NCBI RefSeq assembly: GCF_045066735.1
Contig: NZ_JBISHH010000011.1
Coordinates: 124,001-188,000 of the forward strand
DNA: 64,000 nt
From: Algibacter sp045066735
GTDB taxonomy: Bacteria; Bacteroidota; Bacteroidia; Flavobacteriales; Flavobacteriaceae
Direction of reading: 5' to 3'
In this document: in pieces, positions 35,688 to 44,476 of the stretch
How positions within the stretch are numbered: position 1 is the stretch's first letter
How the letters are laid out: every line of letters begins with the position of its first letter
The notes under the pieces: generated by a model
Database searches by the model: none
Told to the model about the DNA's origin: nothing
The model's input: the letters and a program-made list of their open reading frames with translations, nothing else
Translations under genes and position numbers: made by a program

Positions 35688-36031
35688 ATGCTCTATTTTT
35701 TTATTTCATTTAAGACACCTTCCTTCTAACGCTAAATAAAGGTAAAAAAAAGCGATTCAAAATATTTTCAAACACTTACAAAACACGTCTGGCAATATAT
35801 TAAAACAATAATAAACGAATAACTTCTCTCATTTAAAACCTATTGTTTTCATAAAAACCTCTATAAACAAAAAAGCATTCCAATCTTCTTCACAGAAAAA
35901 AGGAAAGCTTCTCATTGGATTACCAAACTGAATTTGGCAAACTACTTCCCCGAACTAATTCGGGAACAACACAACTTCTTATTGCCAAAAAAAGCCCTAA
36001 TTTCTCAGAGCTTCTTTGTTTGCAATTTTTG
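35688..36031. other. Gene-free stretch with 5' half of a tandem duplication
   Basis: No gene is supported. From about 35866 it is the downstream flank of the first tRNA-Asp gene (minus strand) and belongs to the duplicated unit. It holds an imperfect palindrome CCCGAACTAATTCGGG (35949-35964) and the tRNA terminator. Confidence 0.7.
35987..36012 (-). terminator. Terminator of the first tRNA-Asp
   Basis: On the minus strand AGCTCT pairs with AGGGCT (one G-U pair) and is followed by seven T. Confidence 0.65.
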
Positions 36032-36105
36032 CGGTCTGGACGGGACTCGAACCCGCGACCTTCGCCGTGACAGGGCGACATTCTAACCAGCTGAACTACC
36101 AGACC
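36032..36105 (-). tRNA. tRNA-Asp (GTC), copy 1
   Basis: 74 nt without an encoded CCA. Acceptor GGTCTGG pairs with CCAGACC, discriminator G. The anticodon arm is TCGCC-CTGTCAC-GGCGA, giving anticodon GTC. The T arm has GTTCGAGTC in the usual place. It is identical to the copy at 36340-36413. Confidence 0.97.
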
Positions 36106-36123
36106 GTTGCTTTATTGCGAGTG

Positions 36124-36154
36124 CGAATATACACTATTATTATAATCTAACCAA
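36124..36154 (-). promoter_or_regulatory. Promoter-like site of tRNA-Asp copy 1 (weaker)
   Basis: On the minus strand TTG (36154-36152), a 20-nt spacer, then TATATTCG (36131-36124), with one mismatch at the most conserved TTTG part. CACTCGCAATA follows, as in copy 2. Confidence 0.5.
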
Positions 36155-36294
36155 TTTTAAATTTACAATTAAAACAAAAAAGCATCCCAATCTTCTTTAC
36201 AGAAAAAAGGAAAGCTTCTCATTGGATTACCAAACTAAATTTGGTAAAACTACTTCCCCGAATTAATTCGGGAACAACACAACTTCTTATTGCC

Positions 36295-36320
36295 AAAAAA
36301 AGCCCTAATTTCTCAGAGCT
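36295..36320 (-). terminator. Terminator of the second tRNA-Asp
   Basis: Same hairpin and seven-T tail as at 35987-36012. It stands between the two tRNA genes, so each may be its own transcription unit. Confidence 0.65.
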
Positions 36321-36339
36321 TCTTTGTTTGCAATTTTTG

Positions 36340-36413
36340 CGGTCTGGACGGGACTCGAACCCGCGACCTTCGCCGTGACAGGGCGACATTCTAACCAGCT
36401 GAACTACCAGACC
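36340..36413 (-). tRNA. tRNA-Asp (GTC), copy 2
   Basis: Identical in all 74 positions to copy 1, with the same stems and anticodon GTC. Being the copy with the consensus promoter, it is likely the more strongly expressed of the two. Confidence 0.97.
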
Positions 36414-36431
36414 GTTGCTTTATTGCGAGTG

Positions 36432-36461
36432 CAAAGATACACGCTTTTTTAAATCACACAA
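36432..36461 (-). promoter_or_regulatory. Promoter of tRNA-Asp copy 2
   Basis: On the minus strand TTG (36461-36459), a 19-nt spacer, then TATCTTTG (36439-36432). The run TATCTTTGCACTCGCAATA is the same as at the cyoE promoter. Confidence 0.75.
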
Positions 36462-36494
36462 ACTTTTTTTATTATTTTTTTCAAAAAAAATTCA

Positions 36495-37424
36495 TCAAAT
36501 AAACCGCTGTCGCTCTACCATGTACGTTGTCAGTATGTTATTGAAATTTTTATTTATATCCGCTTCAACGTATTTTATTTTGTATTGTGCACATTTCAAC
36601 TTCAGATTAGAAAAATAGCTATTTACCGTTTTGCTATAGTTTTGTTTTATAGAATCGGCATATAGGTTAATATGTTCGCCTGTTTCAACATCAATAAAAC
36701 GTTTTGGCTTATTATCAAAATCGAAATTTAACTCCTTTTCTTTATCAAAAACATGAAACAAAACCACCTCGTGTTTATTATATTTTAAATGGCGTAATGC
36801 TTCAAAAAGCTTAACCTCATCTTCAGATGTTTGAAACATATCGGTAAATAAGAAAATTAAAGAACGTCTATGGATGTTTTCTGCTATTTCATGCAGGTAC
36901 TTATAAGTTTGCGTTTGCTTCATTAGCGGTTTCGAGATCACCGCATTACTCAATTCGTGCAAAAGCATTTGGTGATGACGTTCACTTCCTTTTTCAGAAG
37001 CATAAAAATCGTAAGTATCACTATAAACACTTAAACCTACCGCGTCACGCTGTTTTTTAAGCATATGCATTAAAGCTGCAGATGCTAAAGCAGAGAACCC
37101 TACTTTATTTAATTTATCAATAGAAAAACTATCCATTTGCGGGTAGTGCATAGAACTACTGTTATCCAAAATAATGTGGCAACGTAAATTGGTTTCATCA
37201 TCATAGCGTTTTGTATACAGTTTTTCTGTTTTGGCAAATAATTTCCAGTCTATATGCCTTGTGCTTTCCCCCGGGTTATAAATTTTATGTTCTGCAAACT
37301 CTGCTGAAAATCCATGAAACGGACTTTTATGCATGCCAGCAATAAACCCCTCTACTACTTGCTTAGCAAGTAATCCTAGATTTTTAAAACCTTCCGCCTT
37401 ATTTAGTTCGTTTTGCAAATTCAT
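36495..37424 (-). CDS. DUF58 domain protein
   Basis: 309 aa. The DUF58 core reads IYNPGESTRHIDWKLFAKTEKLYTKRYDDET in parts (PGESTRHIDWKLFAKTEKL), then a vWA-like fold with ILDNSSSMHYP. Family members usually sit with a MoxR ATPase and Bat proteins; none is adjacent here. It has no membrane segments and is probably cytosolic. Function unknown beyond links to envelope or stress processes. Confidence 0.88.
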   Translation of the reverse strand: MNLQNELNKAEGFKNLGLLAKQVVEGFIAGMHKSPFHGFSAEFAEHKIYNPGESTRHIDWKLFAKTEKLYTKRYDDETNLRCHIILDNSSSMHYPQMDSFSIDKLNKVGFSALASAALMHMLKKQRDAVGLSVYSDTYDFYASEKGSERHHQMLLHELSNAVISKPLMKQTQTYKYLHEIAENIHRRSLIFLFTDMFQTSEDEVKLFEALRHLKYNKHEVVLFHVFDKEKELNFDFDNKPKRFIDVETGEHINLYADSIKQNYSKTVNSYFSNLKLKCAQYKIKYVEADINKNFNNILTTYMVERQRFI

Positions 37425-37459
37425 ATCACTACAGTTAATTACACTTTACTTATAAAACA

Positions 37460-37511
37460 AAAAAAAACAGACCTTGTTGTGAAGTTAAACTTAACAAGCC
37501 GGTCTGTTTTT
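37460..37511 (-). terminator. Terminator between clpP and the DUF58 gene
   Basis: ACAGACC pairs with GGTCTGT, with an inner TTGTT/AACAA stem. A T run lies on each side, so it can work in either direction. Confidence 0.8.
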
Positions 37512-37534
37512 ATATTCTCAAAAATTGATTCTTT

Positions 37535-38080
37535 TTATTTAGCAACCTGATCTACAATACCGTAAGCAACAGACTCTTCTGCACCCATCCAATGGTCACG
37601 ATTAAAATCTTTCATTACTTTTTCAAATGTTTGCCCACAATTGTCTGCTAAAATCTGAGCACTTAATTCTTTCGTAATTACAATTTCTTTAGCCGTAATT
37701 TCAATATCACTAGCTTGTCCACGAGCACCACCACTTGGTTGATGTATCATAACACGAGCGTGAGGTTGTATAAAACGCTTACCTTTTTGCCCTGCAGATA
37801 AAATTAAAGACCCCATAGATGCGGCAAACCCCGTACAAACTGTAGAAACCTCACTTTTTAAAGATTTAATACAATCGTAAATAGCAAAACCAGAAGTTAC
37901 ATAACCTCCAGGGCTATTAATATAAAGCGTAATATCTTCGGTACCTAAAGCATCTAAATACATTAACCTATCTACAACATGCTTTGCAGAATGATCATCA
38001 ACCTGACCCCATAAAAACACTTTACGTTGCTCTATAAAATTACTGTCTATTGCGTCTTGAATTTTTTTATGTCCACTCAT
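37535..38080 (-). CDS. clpP: ClpP serine protease subunit
   Basis: Proteolytic core of Clp proteases. The catalytic triad is intact: Ser88 in FAASMGS, His113 in VMIHQPSGG and Asp162 in NRDHW. At 181 aa it is short and lacks a propeptide. It does not lie next to tig or clpX, the usual partners, so it may be a second ClpP paralogue; the window alone cannot show that. A terminator separates it from trxA. Confidence 0.92.
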   Translation of the reverse strand: MSGHKKIQDAIDSNFIEQRKVFLWGQVDDHSAKHVVDRLMYLDALGTEDITLYINSPGGYVTSGFAIYDCIKSLKSEVSTVCTGFAASMGSLILSAGQKGKRFIQPHARVMIHQPSGGARGQASDIEITAKEIVITKELSAQILADNCGQTFEKVMKDFNRDHWMGAEESVAYGIVDQVAK

Positions 38081-38111
38081 CTTTTTAATATCTTTTAATT
38101 TTCATCTAAAA

Positions 38112-38145
38112 TAAAAAAAGGTTCACCATTACGGCAAACCTTTTC
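38112..38145 (-). terminator. Terminator after trxA
   Basis: On the minus strand AAAAGGTT pairs with AACCTTTT around a roughly 13-nt loop with a GCC/GGT inner pairing, then a T run. Confidence 0.7.
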
Positions 38146-38165
38146 AATTTTTCTTTTAGTATATG

Positions 38166-38483
38166 TTATAAAAGCGCATCAATCGCTTCTGCGTAAGTCG
38201 CTTTAGGCGCTACACCTACTTGACGACCAACAACCTCACCGTTTTGAAAAACCAAAACAGTAGGAATGTTACGTACTCCATATTTTGCAGCAAATTCTTG
38301 ATTTGCATCTACGTCTACTTTACCAACAACGGCTTTTCCTTCGTACTCACTGCTAATTTCTTCAATAACTGGTCCAACCATTCTACATGGTCCACACCAA
38401 GCTGCCCAAAAATCAACTAATACCGGTTTATCACTTTTTAAAACCGTTTCTTCAAACGTTGCATCCGTAATTTCTAATGCCAT
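38166..38483 (-). CDS. trxA: Thioredoxin
   Basis: General cytosolic disulfide reductase. The active site WCGPC is at 29-33 and the cis-Pro motif is in NIPTVLVF. 105 aa, a classic single thioredoxin domain. Its own promoter lies just upstream. Confidence 0.96.
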   Translation of the reverse strand: MALEITDATFEETVLKSDKPVLVDFWAAWCGPCRMVGPVIEEISSEYEGKAVVGKVDVDANQEFAAKYGVRNIPTVLVFQNGEVVGRQVGVAPKATYAEAIDALL

Positions 38484-38523
38484 AATATTTATATTTTTAA
38501 GTTCTTAATTCATTTTAATAACA

Positions 38524-38557
38524 CAAATTTAGTCAAAAATTTCTCGAATCCTTACAA
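38524..38557 (-). promoter_or_regulatory. Promoter of trxA
   Basis: On the minus strand TTG (38557-38555), a 23-nt spacer, then TAAATTTG (38531-38524), an exact TAnnTTTG. The spacer is at the long end of the usual range. Confidence 0.5.
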
Positions 38558-38613
38558 AGCTATCATTTGTTTTCCCTATAATGGCATTGAGTACAGCTAT
38601 TTAATAGTATATT

Positions 38614-38703
38614 TTGGCGCTACCGCAAGGGTCGGGCTTTCACTACTCGCTCCCTCCTATCGTCGGGGAGCTTAAACATGTCGTTCAATCCCTAGCGCTA
38701 TTT
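38614..38703 (+). repeat. Dispersed structured intergenic repeat, copy 2
   Basis: Shares CAAGGGTCGGGCTTTCACTA and CGTTCAATCCCTA with copy 1 at 28791. The outer stem is GCGCT (38617-38621) with AGCGC (38694-38698). The central hairpin is different: GCTCCC (38649-38654) with GGGAGC (38666-38671). Confidence 0.75.
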
Positions 38704-38742
38704 AGAATAGGTTTTAAATTTCAGGCTTTGAATTAATAATTT

Positions 38743-40497
38743 TTAATTACCAACCTGAATTACACGCTTAGATTTAAGGTAATCACCATTTGCAGAATAC
38801 CCTTCTAAAACTATTTCAAAATCTCCAATAACATCTGATGTGTAAAATTCTATTGTATTGTTCTCTTTTTTCAACTCTAAATTTGGAACCCACAATAATT
38901 GTGTTCTATAATCGGGAATTCTTTTTAAACTTTCGTTTTCAACAGTATAATTAGGATGATAATATAATTTTGACGCTTGCGGAGCCTCAATATTAAATGC
39001 TACTAAACCTTCGTTATTATGTAAAGGCTTAAAATTTCCCTTTTTTGTTTTAAAATCTAAAACACCATTATAAATTACCGGTCCAGAAAAATAAATACCA
39101 CGCACTAAACTTACAGATTCTATTTTATCACAATCAAAATCTACTATATCTGCATTATCCTGAATTAAATACCCATCAACTAAAACTAATGGATCATAAT
39201 CTTTAAAGGCGCTATTTTTAAATTCTACTAACGCGTTAACCCTAAAACTATAACCTTCTTTAGACTCTCTAATAGCCGCGTTTTGAATAACCTCCACAAA
39301 TGTTTCTCTAACCGTTGAAAACCTTTTATAATCATCTAAAACATAAGTTAGGGATGGCTTATCATAAAAAACACCTTCAGGCACCCTATACACAACACTG
39401 TCCTTTTTAGAGTTAGCATAAGCATTCTCTACTTGTCTACGAATACTTTGTTTTAACAACCACGGCTTAATATTAGTATCTAACTTAACCTCATTAAACT
39501 TTAAATCCTTAGAGTATAAAAATGATTCTGAATCTAAAACAACATTATATTGATCTTTATAAACATCTTGCACCTGAATTAAAGCTACCCCACCTTTATA
39601 GTTTTCATAAAGATTAAAATAAAAAGCTCCGACATCATTTGTTTTAACATTCTTAAAAATATAATCTTTTCCGGGCATTGTTAATGTTACAATTTTATCT
39701 GTAGCCAACGTTCCATCTTTTCTACTAAACACTTTCCCAGAAATAATTTCACCTCTAATTTCAGGCAGATAAAAACCATTAATATCTTTTACACTTTCAT
39801 TGACTTGTTCGTATGTATCAAGTTTTAAAGAATCGATTTGCTGAATAGAGAGTGAATAATTTCCATTATAAACATCTCCCAAATTACTTTTCAAATTAAC
39901 AACAACCTTACTTCGTGTTGCGTAAGATTGCTTTTCTATATCTAGACTTATTTTATCAACTTGATTATCGAAATTATTTGTTACATTTTCATTTCTTATT
40001 ATACGTACCGTATTTTTAGTATTATTTTGATTTTCTTGAAACAACCTACCATTTACAGTAAACGGATTTATTACATAAATATCCTTTACGAAAAATGGTG
40101 AAGAAACATTATTCTCCATCCATTTAGTATAACCTAATAATTTATAGTGTCCCGTATTAATACTAGATGGCATAAAAAAATCACTACTTGCTAATCCTTT
40201 TTCTAAATTTAATTTATGTTCAAACAGCAAATAATTATTTGCGCCAATTAACTGTACATATCCAACATCACTAACATCACTTGGCTTATTGTTTGTTGTT
40301 AAACTATAAAATTTATAATACAGAGTTTCGCCTGCCAAATAAACACTTTTATTAGCATGCACAACAACTTTTTCAGTTGGTATTACTTTTCTAACCTCGC
40401 TTAGCTGTTCTTTACTTATTTGTCCCGAAGCCTGAATAACAAACAGACACACCACGACACCTATAAAAAACTGTATTTGTTTAATTAATCTTCCCAA
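38743..40497 (-). CDS. Secreted MG2-domain protein with an orphan TonB plug-like segment
   Basis: 584 aa. Signal peptide (FFIGVVVCLFVIQASGQ), then an alpha-2-macroglobulin MG2-like domain (about 40-140; VVVHANKSVYLAGETLYYKF). Further beta-rich parts follow. Near residues 425-485 comes a segment matching a TonB-receptor plug: LVLVDGYLIQD, then DKIESVSLVRG, then YNGVLDFKTKKG. No beta barrel follows. It overlaps the DUF4249 gene by 13 nt. I infer an envelope partner of the TonB receptor encoded in the same operon. Confidence 0.75.
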   Translation of the reverse strand: MGRLIKQIQFFIGVVVCLFVIQASGQISKEQLSEVRKVIPTEKVVVHANKSVYLAGETLYYKFYSLTTNNKPSDVSDVGYVQLIGANNYLLFEHKLNLEKGLASSDFFMPSSINTGHYKLLGYTKWMENNVSSPFFVKDIYVINPFTVNGRLFQENQNNTKNTVRIIRNENVTNNFDNQVDKISLDIEKQSYATRSKVVVNLKSNLGDVYNGNYSLSIQQIDSLKLDTYEQVNESVKDINGFYLPEIRGEIISGKVFSRKDGTLATDKIVTLTMPGKDYIFKNVKTNDVGAFYFNLYENYKGGVALIQVQDVYKDQYNVVLDSESFLYSKDLKFNEVKLDTNIKPWLLKQSIRRQVENAYANSKKDSVVYRVPEGVFYDKPSLTYVLDDYKRFSTVRETFVEVIQNAAIRESKEGYSFRVNALVEFKNSAFKDYDPLVLVDGYLIQDNADIVDFDCDKIESVSLVRGIYFSGPVIYNGVLDFKTKKGNFKPLHNNEGLVAFNIEAPQASKLYYHPNYTVENESLKRIPDYRTQLLWVPNLELKKENNTIEFYTSDVIGDFEIVLEGYSANGDYLKSKRVIQVGN

Positions 40498-41702
40498 AAT
40501 TCTGGTTTTATGTTAGATGCAAAAGTTGAACAATCTCCGCATTCAGGATCAACAATCTCATAAAGCGTACCAAAACCTGAAATATATTTAAACGGAGGAT
40601 TATCTGTTAATAACGTTAATAAAATTGACCTTTCATCAAGCTGATATGGATCAACACTGCCTACTTTATCGTAATCAAGCAATCTTACCTCACAATCAAA
40701 ATAATACGGTGGTAAAACAAAATTAAAATCAGCATAATTAAAATAAATTCTTTTTGAAGTAACCGTAGACACATCGAAAAAACCTATAACTTTTTCTTCT
40801 AAACTTTCTTCAGAAAAAATATTTCCTTGAACAAAACCTGGCTGATTCGTTACAAATACACTTTCGCTATCTCCCCCTAATTCTTTCAAAATTTTATAAA
40901 AGTTATTAGCATCGGCCGATTGCACATACTGCTTAACCAAAATACTATATCTATCTCTCAAAAAAGGGCTATTCTCCGAAATGAACTTAATTGGAAATCT
41001 CGAAACTCTGTTTTCACTTAAACTACTTACGCTCATGAGAAGAATTTCGGTAGAAGTATTTGTGCTATAACAGTTTTGCTGATCTGCTGGCCTCTCAACA
41101 ATATCAATATCATAGGTACGTTCTTTAGATACGCCTTGTATATTAGAAATAGAAATATCTTGAAATCTAAAATATGGCGATACAATTTTATAGGTCTCTT
41201 CATATTCATACCTAAAAAAAGCAGCTCCATCTAAATCATTATTACTATCGACTAAAACATAAACTCCACTACCTTCTTCTGAGCTCCCCAATTCTGCATA
41301 CAAGTTTTCCAACTCTGCTTTAGGAGCCAACACCTCAGAATTAGAATAATACTTTTTACCATCGGAAGTTGTAATTAATAATTTATAGCTTTCATCTTTA
41401 ATAGCTTGAAATTGTTCATCTGAATAAAAAACTCCCTCACCAACATGATGGAAATTATAAGTTTTACTACTAGTTGCAACCTGTACACTGGCACCAGCAT
41501 CAAAAACCGGTGTATCACTTTCTAAAAGAAAAGTACTTGTAACTTTTACTTCTTGAGTTTTAAATTCATCTGTTATTGTAGCTTCAACCACCAAAACATT
41601 TTTAAAATTTTCGGTTGATAATTGAATTTCTTCGGTACAATTAAAAAGAAAACAAAAGCCAAACAACAAAAAAATATGAGTATATAATTTATTTAATTTC
41701 AT
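40485..41702 (-). CDS. DUF4249 lipoprotein, TonB receptor partner
   Basis: 405 aa. Lipoprotein signal (lipobox FLFNC, Cys22) then the DUF4249 fold, beginning FKNVLVVEATITDEFKTQEV and with an AGASVQVATSS strand. DUF4249 genes commonly follow a TonB-dependent receptor gene in Bacteroidota, much as SusD follows SusC. It is therefore probably a surface substrate-binding partner. The C-terminal region has two Cys (DPECGDCSTF). It lies 2 nt after the receptor gene. Confidence 0.85.
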   Translation of the reverse strand: MKLNKLYTHIFLLFGFCFLFNCTEEIQLSTENFKNVLVVEATITDEFKTQEVKVTSTFLLESDTPVFDAGASVQVATSSKTYNFHHVGEGVFYSDEQFQAIKDESYKLLITTSDGKKYYSNSEVLAPKAELENLYAELGSSEEGSGVYVLVDSNNDLDGAAFFRYEYEETYKIVSPYFRFQDISISNIQGVSKERTYDIDIVERPADQQNCYSTNTSTEILLMSVSSLSENRVSRFPIKFISENSPFLRDRYSILVKQYVQSADANNFYKILKELGGDSESVFVTNQPGFVQGNIFSEESLEEKVIGFFDVSTVTSKRIYFNYADFNFVLPPYYFDCEVRLLDYDKVGSVDPYQLDERSILLTLLTDNPPFKYISGFGTLYEIVDPECGDCSTFASNIKPEFWED

Positions 41703-41704
41703 TT

Positions 41705-44467
41705 TTAAAATTTAAAATTATAAGTTACTGTAGGAACAGGAACAGAAAATATAGATGATTTGTAAGCCTTAATTTCTCCTGAATTATTTACAAAAAACAC
41801 AGAGTACGGATTATTTCTGCCTAAAACATTATAAACCGAAATATTCCAAAAACTATGAGCCAATTTCACGTTTTTATGATTCCCCTCAATATTTACTCCT
41901 AAATCCAAACGGTAATAATCAGGAATTCTATGTTCATTTCTATCACTATACAAAACATGCTCGCTACCGTTATAGTTATATTTCCCTACAGGGTAAGTAA
42001 TAGGGCGCCCCGTTTGATAATTGAAATTTAAAGAAAAACTATAACGTTTGGTGAGTCTATAGTTTGAAATTATACTAAGGTCGTGCGGTCGGTCTTGGTT
42101 TGCAGAAAAATACTCCCCATTATTTACTTGATTACTTAAAATATCACTATCGAGTTTAACAAAAGATCGAGAATATGAATACCCTATCCATCCATTAAAT
42201 TTCCCCTTTTCCTTTTTTAATAATACTTCTCCGCCGTATGCTTTGCCTTTACCTTGAAGCAATTCTGTTTCTATATCTTCATTTAAAAACACCTGAGCTC
42301 CTGTTTTAAAATCTAATAAATTATTCATTTTCTTATAATACCCTTCAAGACTTAACTCATACAACCCGTCATCAAAGTTTTTGAATACTCCCAAAGAATA
42401 CTGCTCGGCACGCTGAGGCTCTATATTCAAATCTGACAACTTCCATGAATCTACAGGCGAAGCTGTTGAATTTGTAGACAGTAGATGTGAGTACTGAATG
42501 GTTTTATTGTAACCAGCTTTTATTGATAAATCTGGCTTTAATTCATATCGAGCAGAGATTCGATATTCGGGACCTCCATAAGTTTTAATTACCTCATTTT
42601 TGCTATATGTTTTAGCTTCAATGATCGATTCTTCACTTTTAGGTTGCGATACATCATAAATATTTTGAGTACTTGCTCCTAAAGCGGCGTATATAGAGTA
42701 CCTAAACCCAACATCTAATAATAATTTTTTATTTACTTCAATTAAATCTGAAATAAAAACAGCAGATTCTAAACCTTTTTCTTGATCTACACTTTGCCTT
42801 TCAATTACAGACTCGTCTCCTAAAGGCTCAATACTACCTGGTTTTATAGAGTAAAACTTACTACTAAAACCATATCCGAATTTATGTTTTTTACTATGTA
42901 AATATTTTGCATTTAGCTTCAATTCTGTCTCATTAATGCTGTAACCATAATCAAAATTTCGATTAAAATCACCATCGTAAACTATATTAAATTTATACTC
43001 ACTTGTTGCCAATTGCAATGTTGCTCTATTTTTTTTATCAAATTCATGACTCCATTTTAATGAAGCAAGCTTATTACTGTATTCATAAATAGAATCTGAA
43101 GTAATACTAAACTGGTCGTTACTAAAATAACCTGTTCCCTGTATATCGTTTTTATCATTAATTTTATGATTATACTTTAAAATAGCATCATAAAAATTAG
43201 CTTTACTATTTTTAATAGACTCCTCGGAAACAGCCTTAAGAACCCAATCTGAATACGTTGCTCTAACTCCTGCTAGAACAGATGCTTTACCTTCAACAAC
43301 CGGTATTTCTAACATTAAATTTCCTGTTACAGGGCCAATATTACCTTCACCAGAAAATTTCTCATTATTCGCTTCCTTAGTTGAAATATCTATTACTGAT
43401 GAAAGTCGACCACCATACTCCGCAGGAATGCTCCCTTTATAAATATTTACGCTCCCCGTAGCAAAAGGGTTGATAGCTGAAAACACACCAAAAAAGTGAG
43501 AAGGATTATACATGGTAGCACCATCAAAAAGTATCAAATTCTGATCAACTTTACCACCTCTAACATTATAACCTAACGCGCCTTCTCCTGCCGTTTTTAT
43601 ACCAGGCATTGTTGTAGCTACCTTAAGCACATCTCGTTCGCCTAATACTAGCGGAATATTTTTTATTCCCTCTACTTCTATTCTAGTAACACCTACTTCA
43701 GCTTTTCTAATATTATCATCTCTACCAGACTCTATAACAACCTCATCTAAATATTCAGCAGATTCTGATAACATAAAGTCTAAGGTTCCTTCTCCATAAA
43801 CCAAAAGCGTTCTACTTGTTTTACCATAAGAAAGTGAAGACGTTTCTAATATATTTTCTCCTAAAGGAAGTTCCAAAGTATAAAACCCAGATGCATCTGT
43901 AGTTGTGTTAATGTTTTTATTTTTTACATACAAAACCAAGTTATCTATGCCTTTGAAGTTATTAGCATCTCTAATATGCCCGGAAATAGAAACCTTATCT
44001 ATATTACGGTTTTTAGTCTCTTTACCTATAGATATAACTTTATTACTATTAGATGAATTTGATTTATACTGTTTTTGAAAAACGGGTGTTTTATTAACAC
44101 TAGACACGACGGAGCTAGATTCATTAGTTTCAACAACCCCGTTTAAACCCGGAGGTAATTGATCTATGATGGCATTATTTTTAGTTAAAATAACTCTCTC
44201 TTCAAATAATAGAAAATTAATAGACGTCTCTTCTAATAGTTCAGTTAAAATAAACTCTAAAGTAGCATTTGTAAACGATTTTGTAACTTTTGAATCATCA
44301 AACCAACCTGCTTCAAAATAAAACTTATAATCAACTTTTTTCTCAAGATCCTTAAGCGCTTCTAATCTGTTAACACCAATAAATTCTATTGTTATCTCTT
44401 TATCTGTTTGACAGATGATTGTTTGTGCCATCAAAATAAACAACCAAGTAAATACTGTTCTAATCAT
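41705..44467 (-). CDS. TonB-dependent receptor with STN and carboxypeptidase-regulatory domains
   Basis: 920 aa outer membrane transporter. A signal peptide (WLFILMAQTIICQ) is followed by an STN domain (about 20-105; ITIEFIGVNRLEALKDLEKK), a carboxypeptidase-regulatory beta sandwich (about 155-235), a plug (GALGYNVRGGKVDQNLILFDG and YKGSIPAEYGGRLSSVIDI) and a long barrel ending VTYNFKF with the terminal Phe needed for insertion. The STN domain often signals to an anti-sigma factor, but no sigma/anti-sigma pair is adjacent. The substrate is unknown. Confidence 0.92.
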   Translation of the reverse strand: MIRTVFTWLFILMAQTIICQTDKEITIEFIGVNRLEALKDLEKKVDYKFYFEAGWFDDSKVTKSFTNATLEFILTELLEETSINFLLFEERVILTKNNAIIDQLPPGLNGVVETNESSSVVSSVNKTPVFQKQYKSNSSNSNKVISIGKETKNRNIDKVSISGHIRDANNFKGIDNLVLYVKNKNINTTTDASGFYTLELPLGENILETSSLSYGKTSRTLLVYGEGTLDFMLSESAEYLDEVVIESGRDDNIRKAEVGVTRIEVEGIKNIPLVLGERDVLKVATTMPGIKTAGEGALGYNVRGGKVDQNLILFDGATMYNPSHFFGVFSAINPFATGSVNIYKGSIPAEYGGRLSSVIDISTKEANNEKFSGEGNIGPVTGNLMLEIPVVEGKASVLAGVRATYSDWVLKAVSEESIKNSKANFYDAILKYNHKINDKNDIQGTGYFSNDQFSITSDSIYEYSNKLASLKWSHEFDKKNRATLQLATSEYKFNIVYDGDFNRNFDYGYSINETELKLNAKYLHSKKHKFGYGFSSKFYSIKPGSIEPLGDESVIERQSVDQEKGLESAVFISDLIEVNKKLLLDVGFRYSIYAALGASTQNIYDVSQPKSEESIIEAKTYSKNEVIKTYGGPEYRISARYELKPDLSIKAGYNKTIQYSHLLSTNSTASPVDSWKLSDLNIEPQRAEQYSLGVFKNFDDGLYELSLEGYYKKMNNLLDFKTGAQVFLNEDIETELLQGKGKAYGGEVLLKKEKGKFNGWIGYSYSRSFVKLDSDILSNQVNNGEYFSANQDRPHDLSIISNYRLTKRYSFSLNFNYQTGRPITYPVGKYNYNGSEHVLYSDRNEHRIPDYYRLDLGVNIEGNHKNVKLAHSFWNISVYNVLGRNNPYSVFFVNNSGEIKAYKSSIFSVPVPTVTYNFKF

Positions 44468-44476
44468 ATTACAATT

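Larger units (their letters stand above)
35866..36134. repeat. Tandem duplication unit 1 (tRNA-Asp plus flank)
   Basis: About 268 bp that recur at 36173-36442 with offset 307-308 bp, a handful of substitutions and one 1-nt indel. The tRNA part is identical and the flanks differ slightly. The unit carries the promoter, the tRNA, the terminator and a CCCGAA/TTCGGG palindrome. Confidence 0.9.
36173..36442. repeat. Tandem duplication unit 2 (tRNA-Asp plus flank)
   Basis: Second copy of the unit at 35866-36134. Here the palindrome is perfect (CCCGAATTAATTCGGG, 36257-36272), and the promoter has the full TATCTTTG. Confidence 0.9.

Noticed and set aside
35688..36500. CRISPR-like or attachment-site reading of the repeated region
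   Set aside because: There are only two long units with tRNA genes, no short regular spacers, no integrase gene and no phage gene nearby.
41705..44467. FecI/FecR-type signalling by the STN receptor
   Set aside because: No sigma or anti-sigma gene lies next to the receptor, so a surface-signalling system cannot be claimed.
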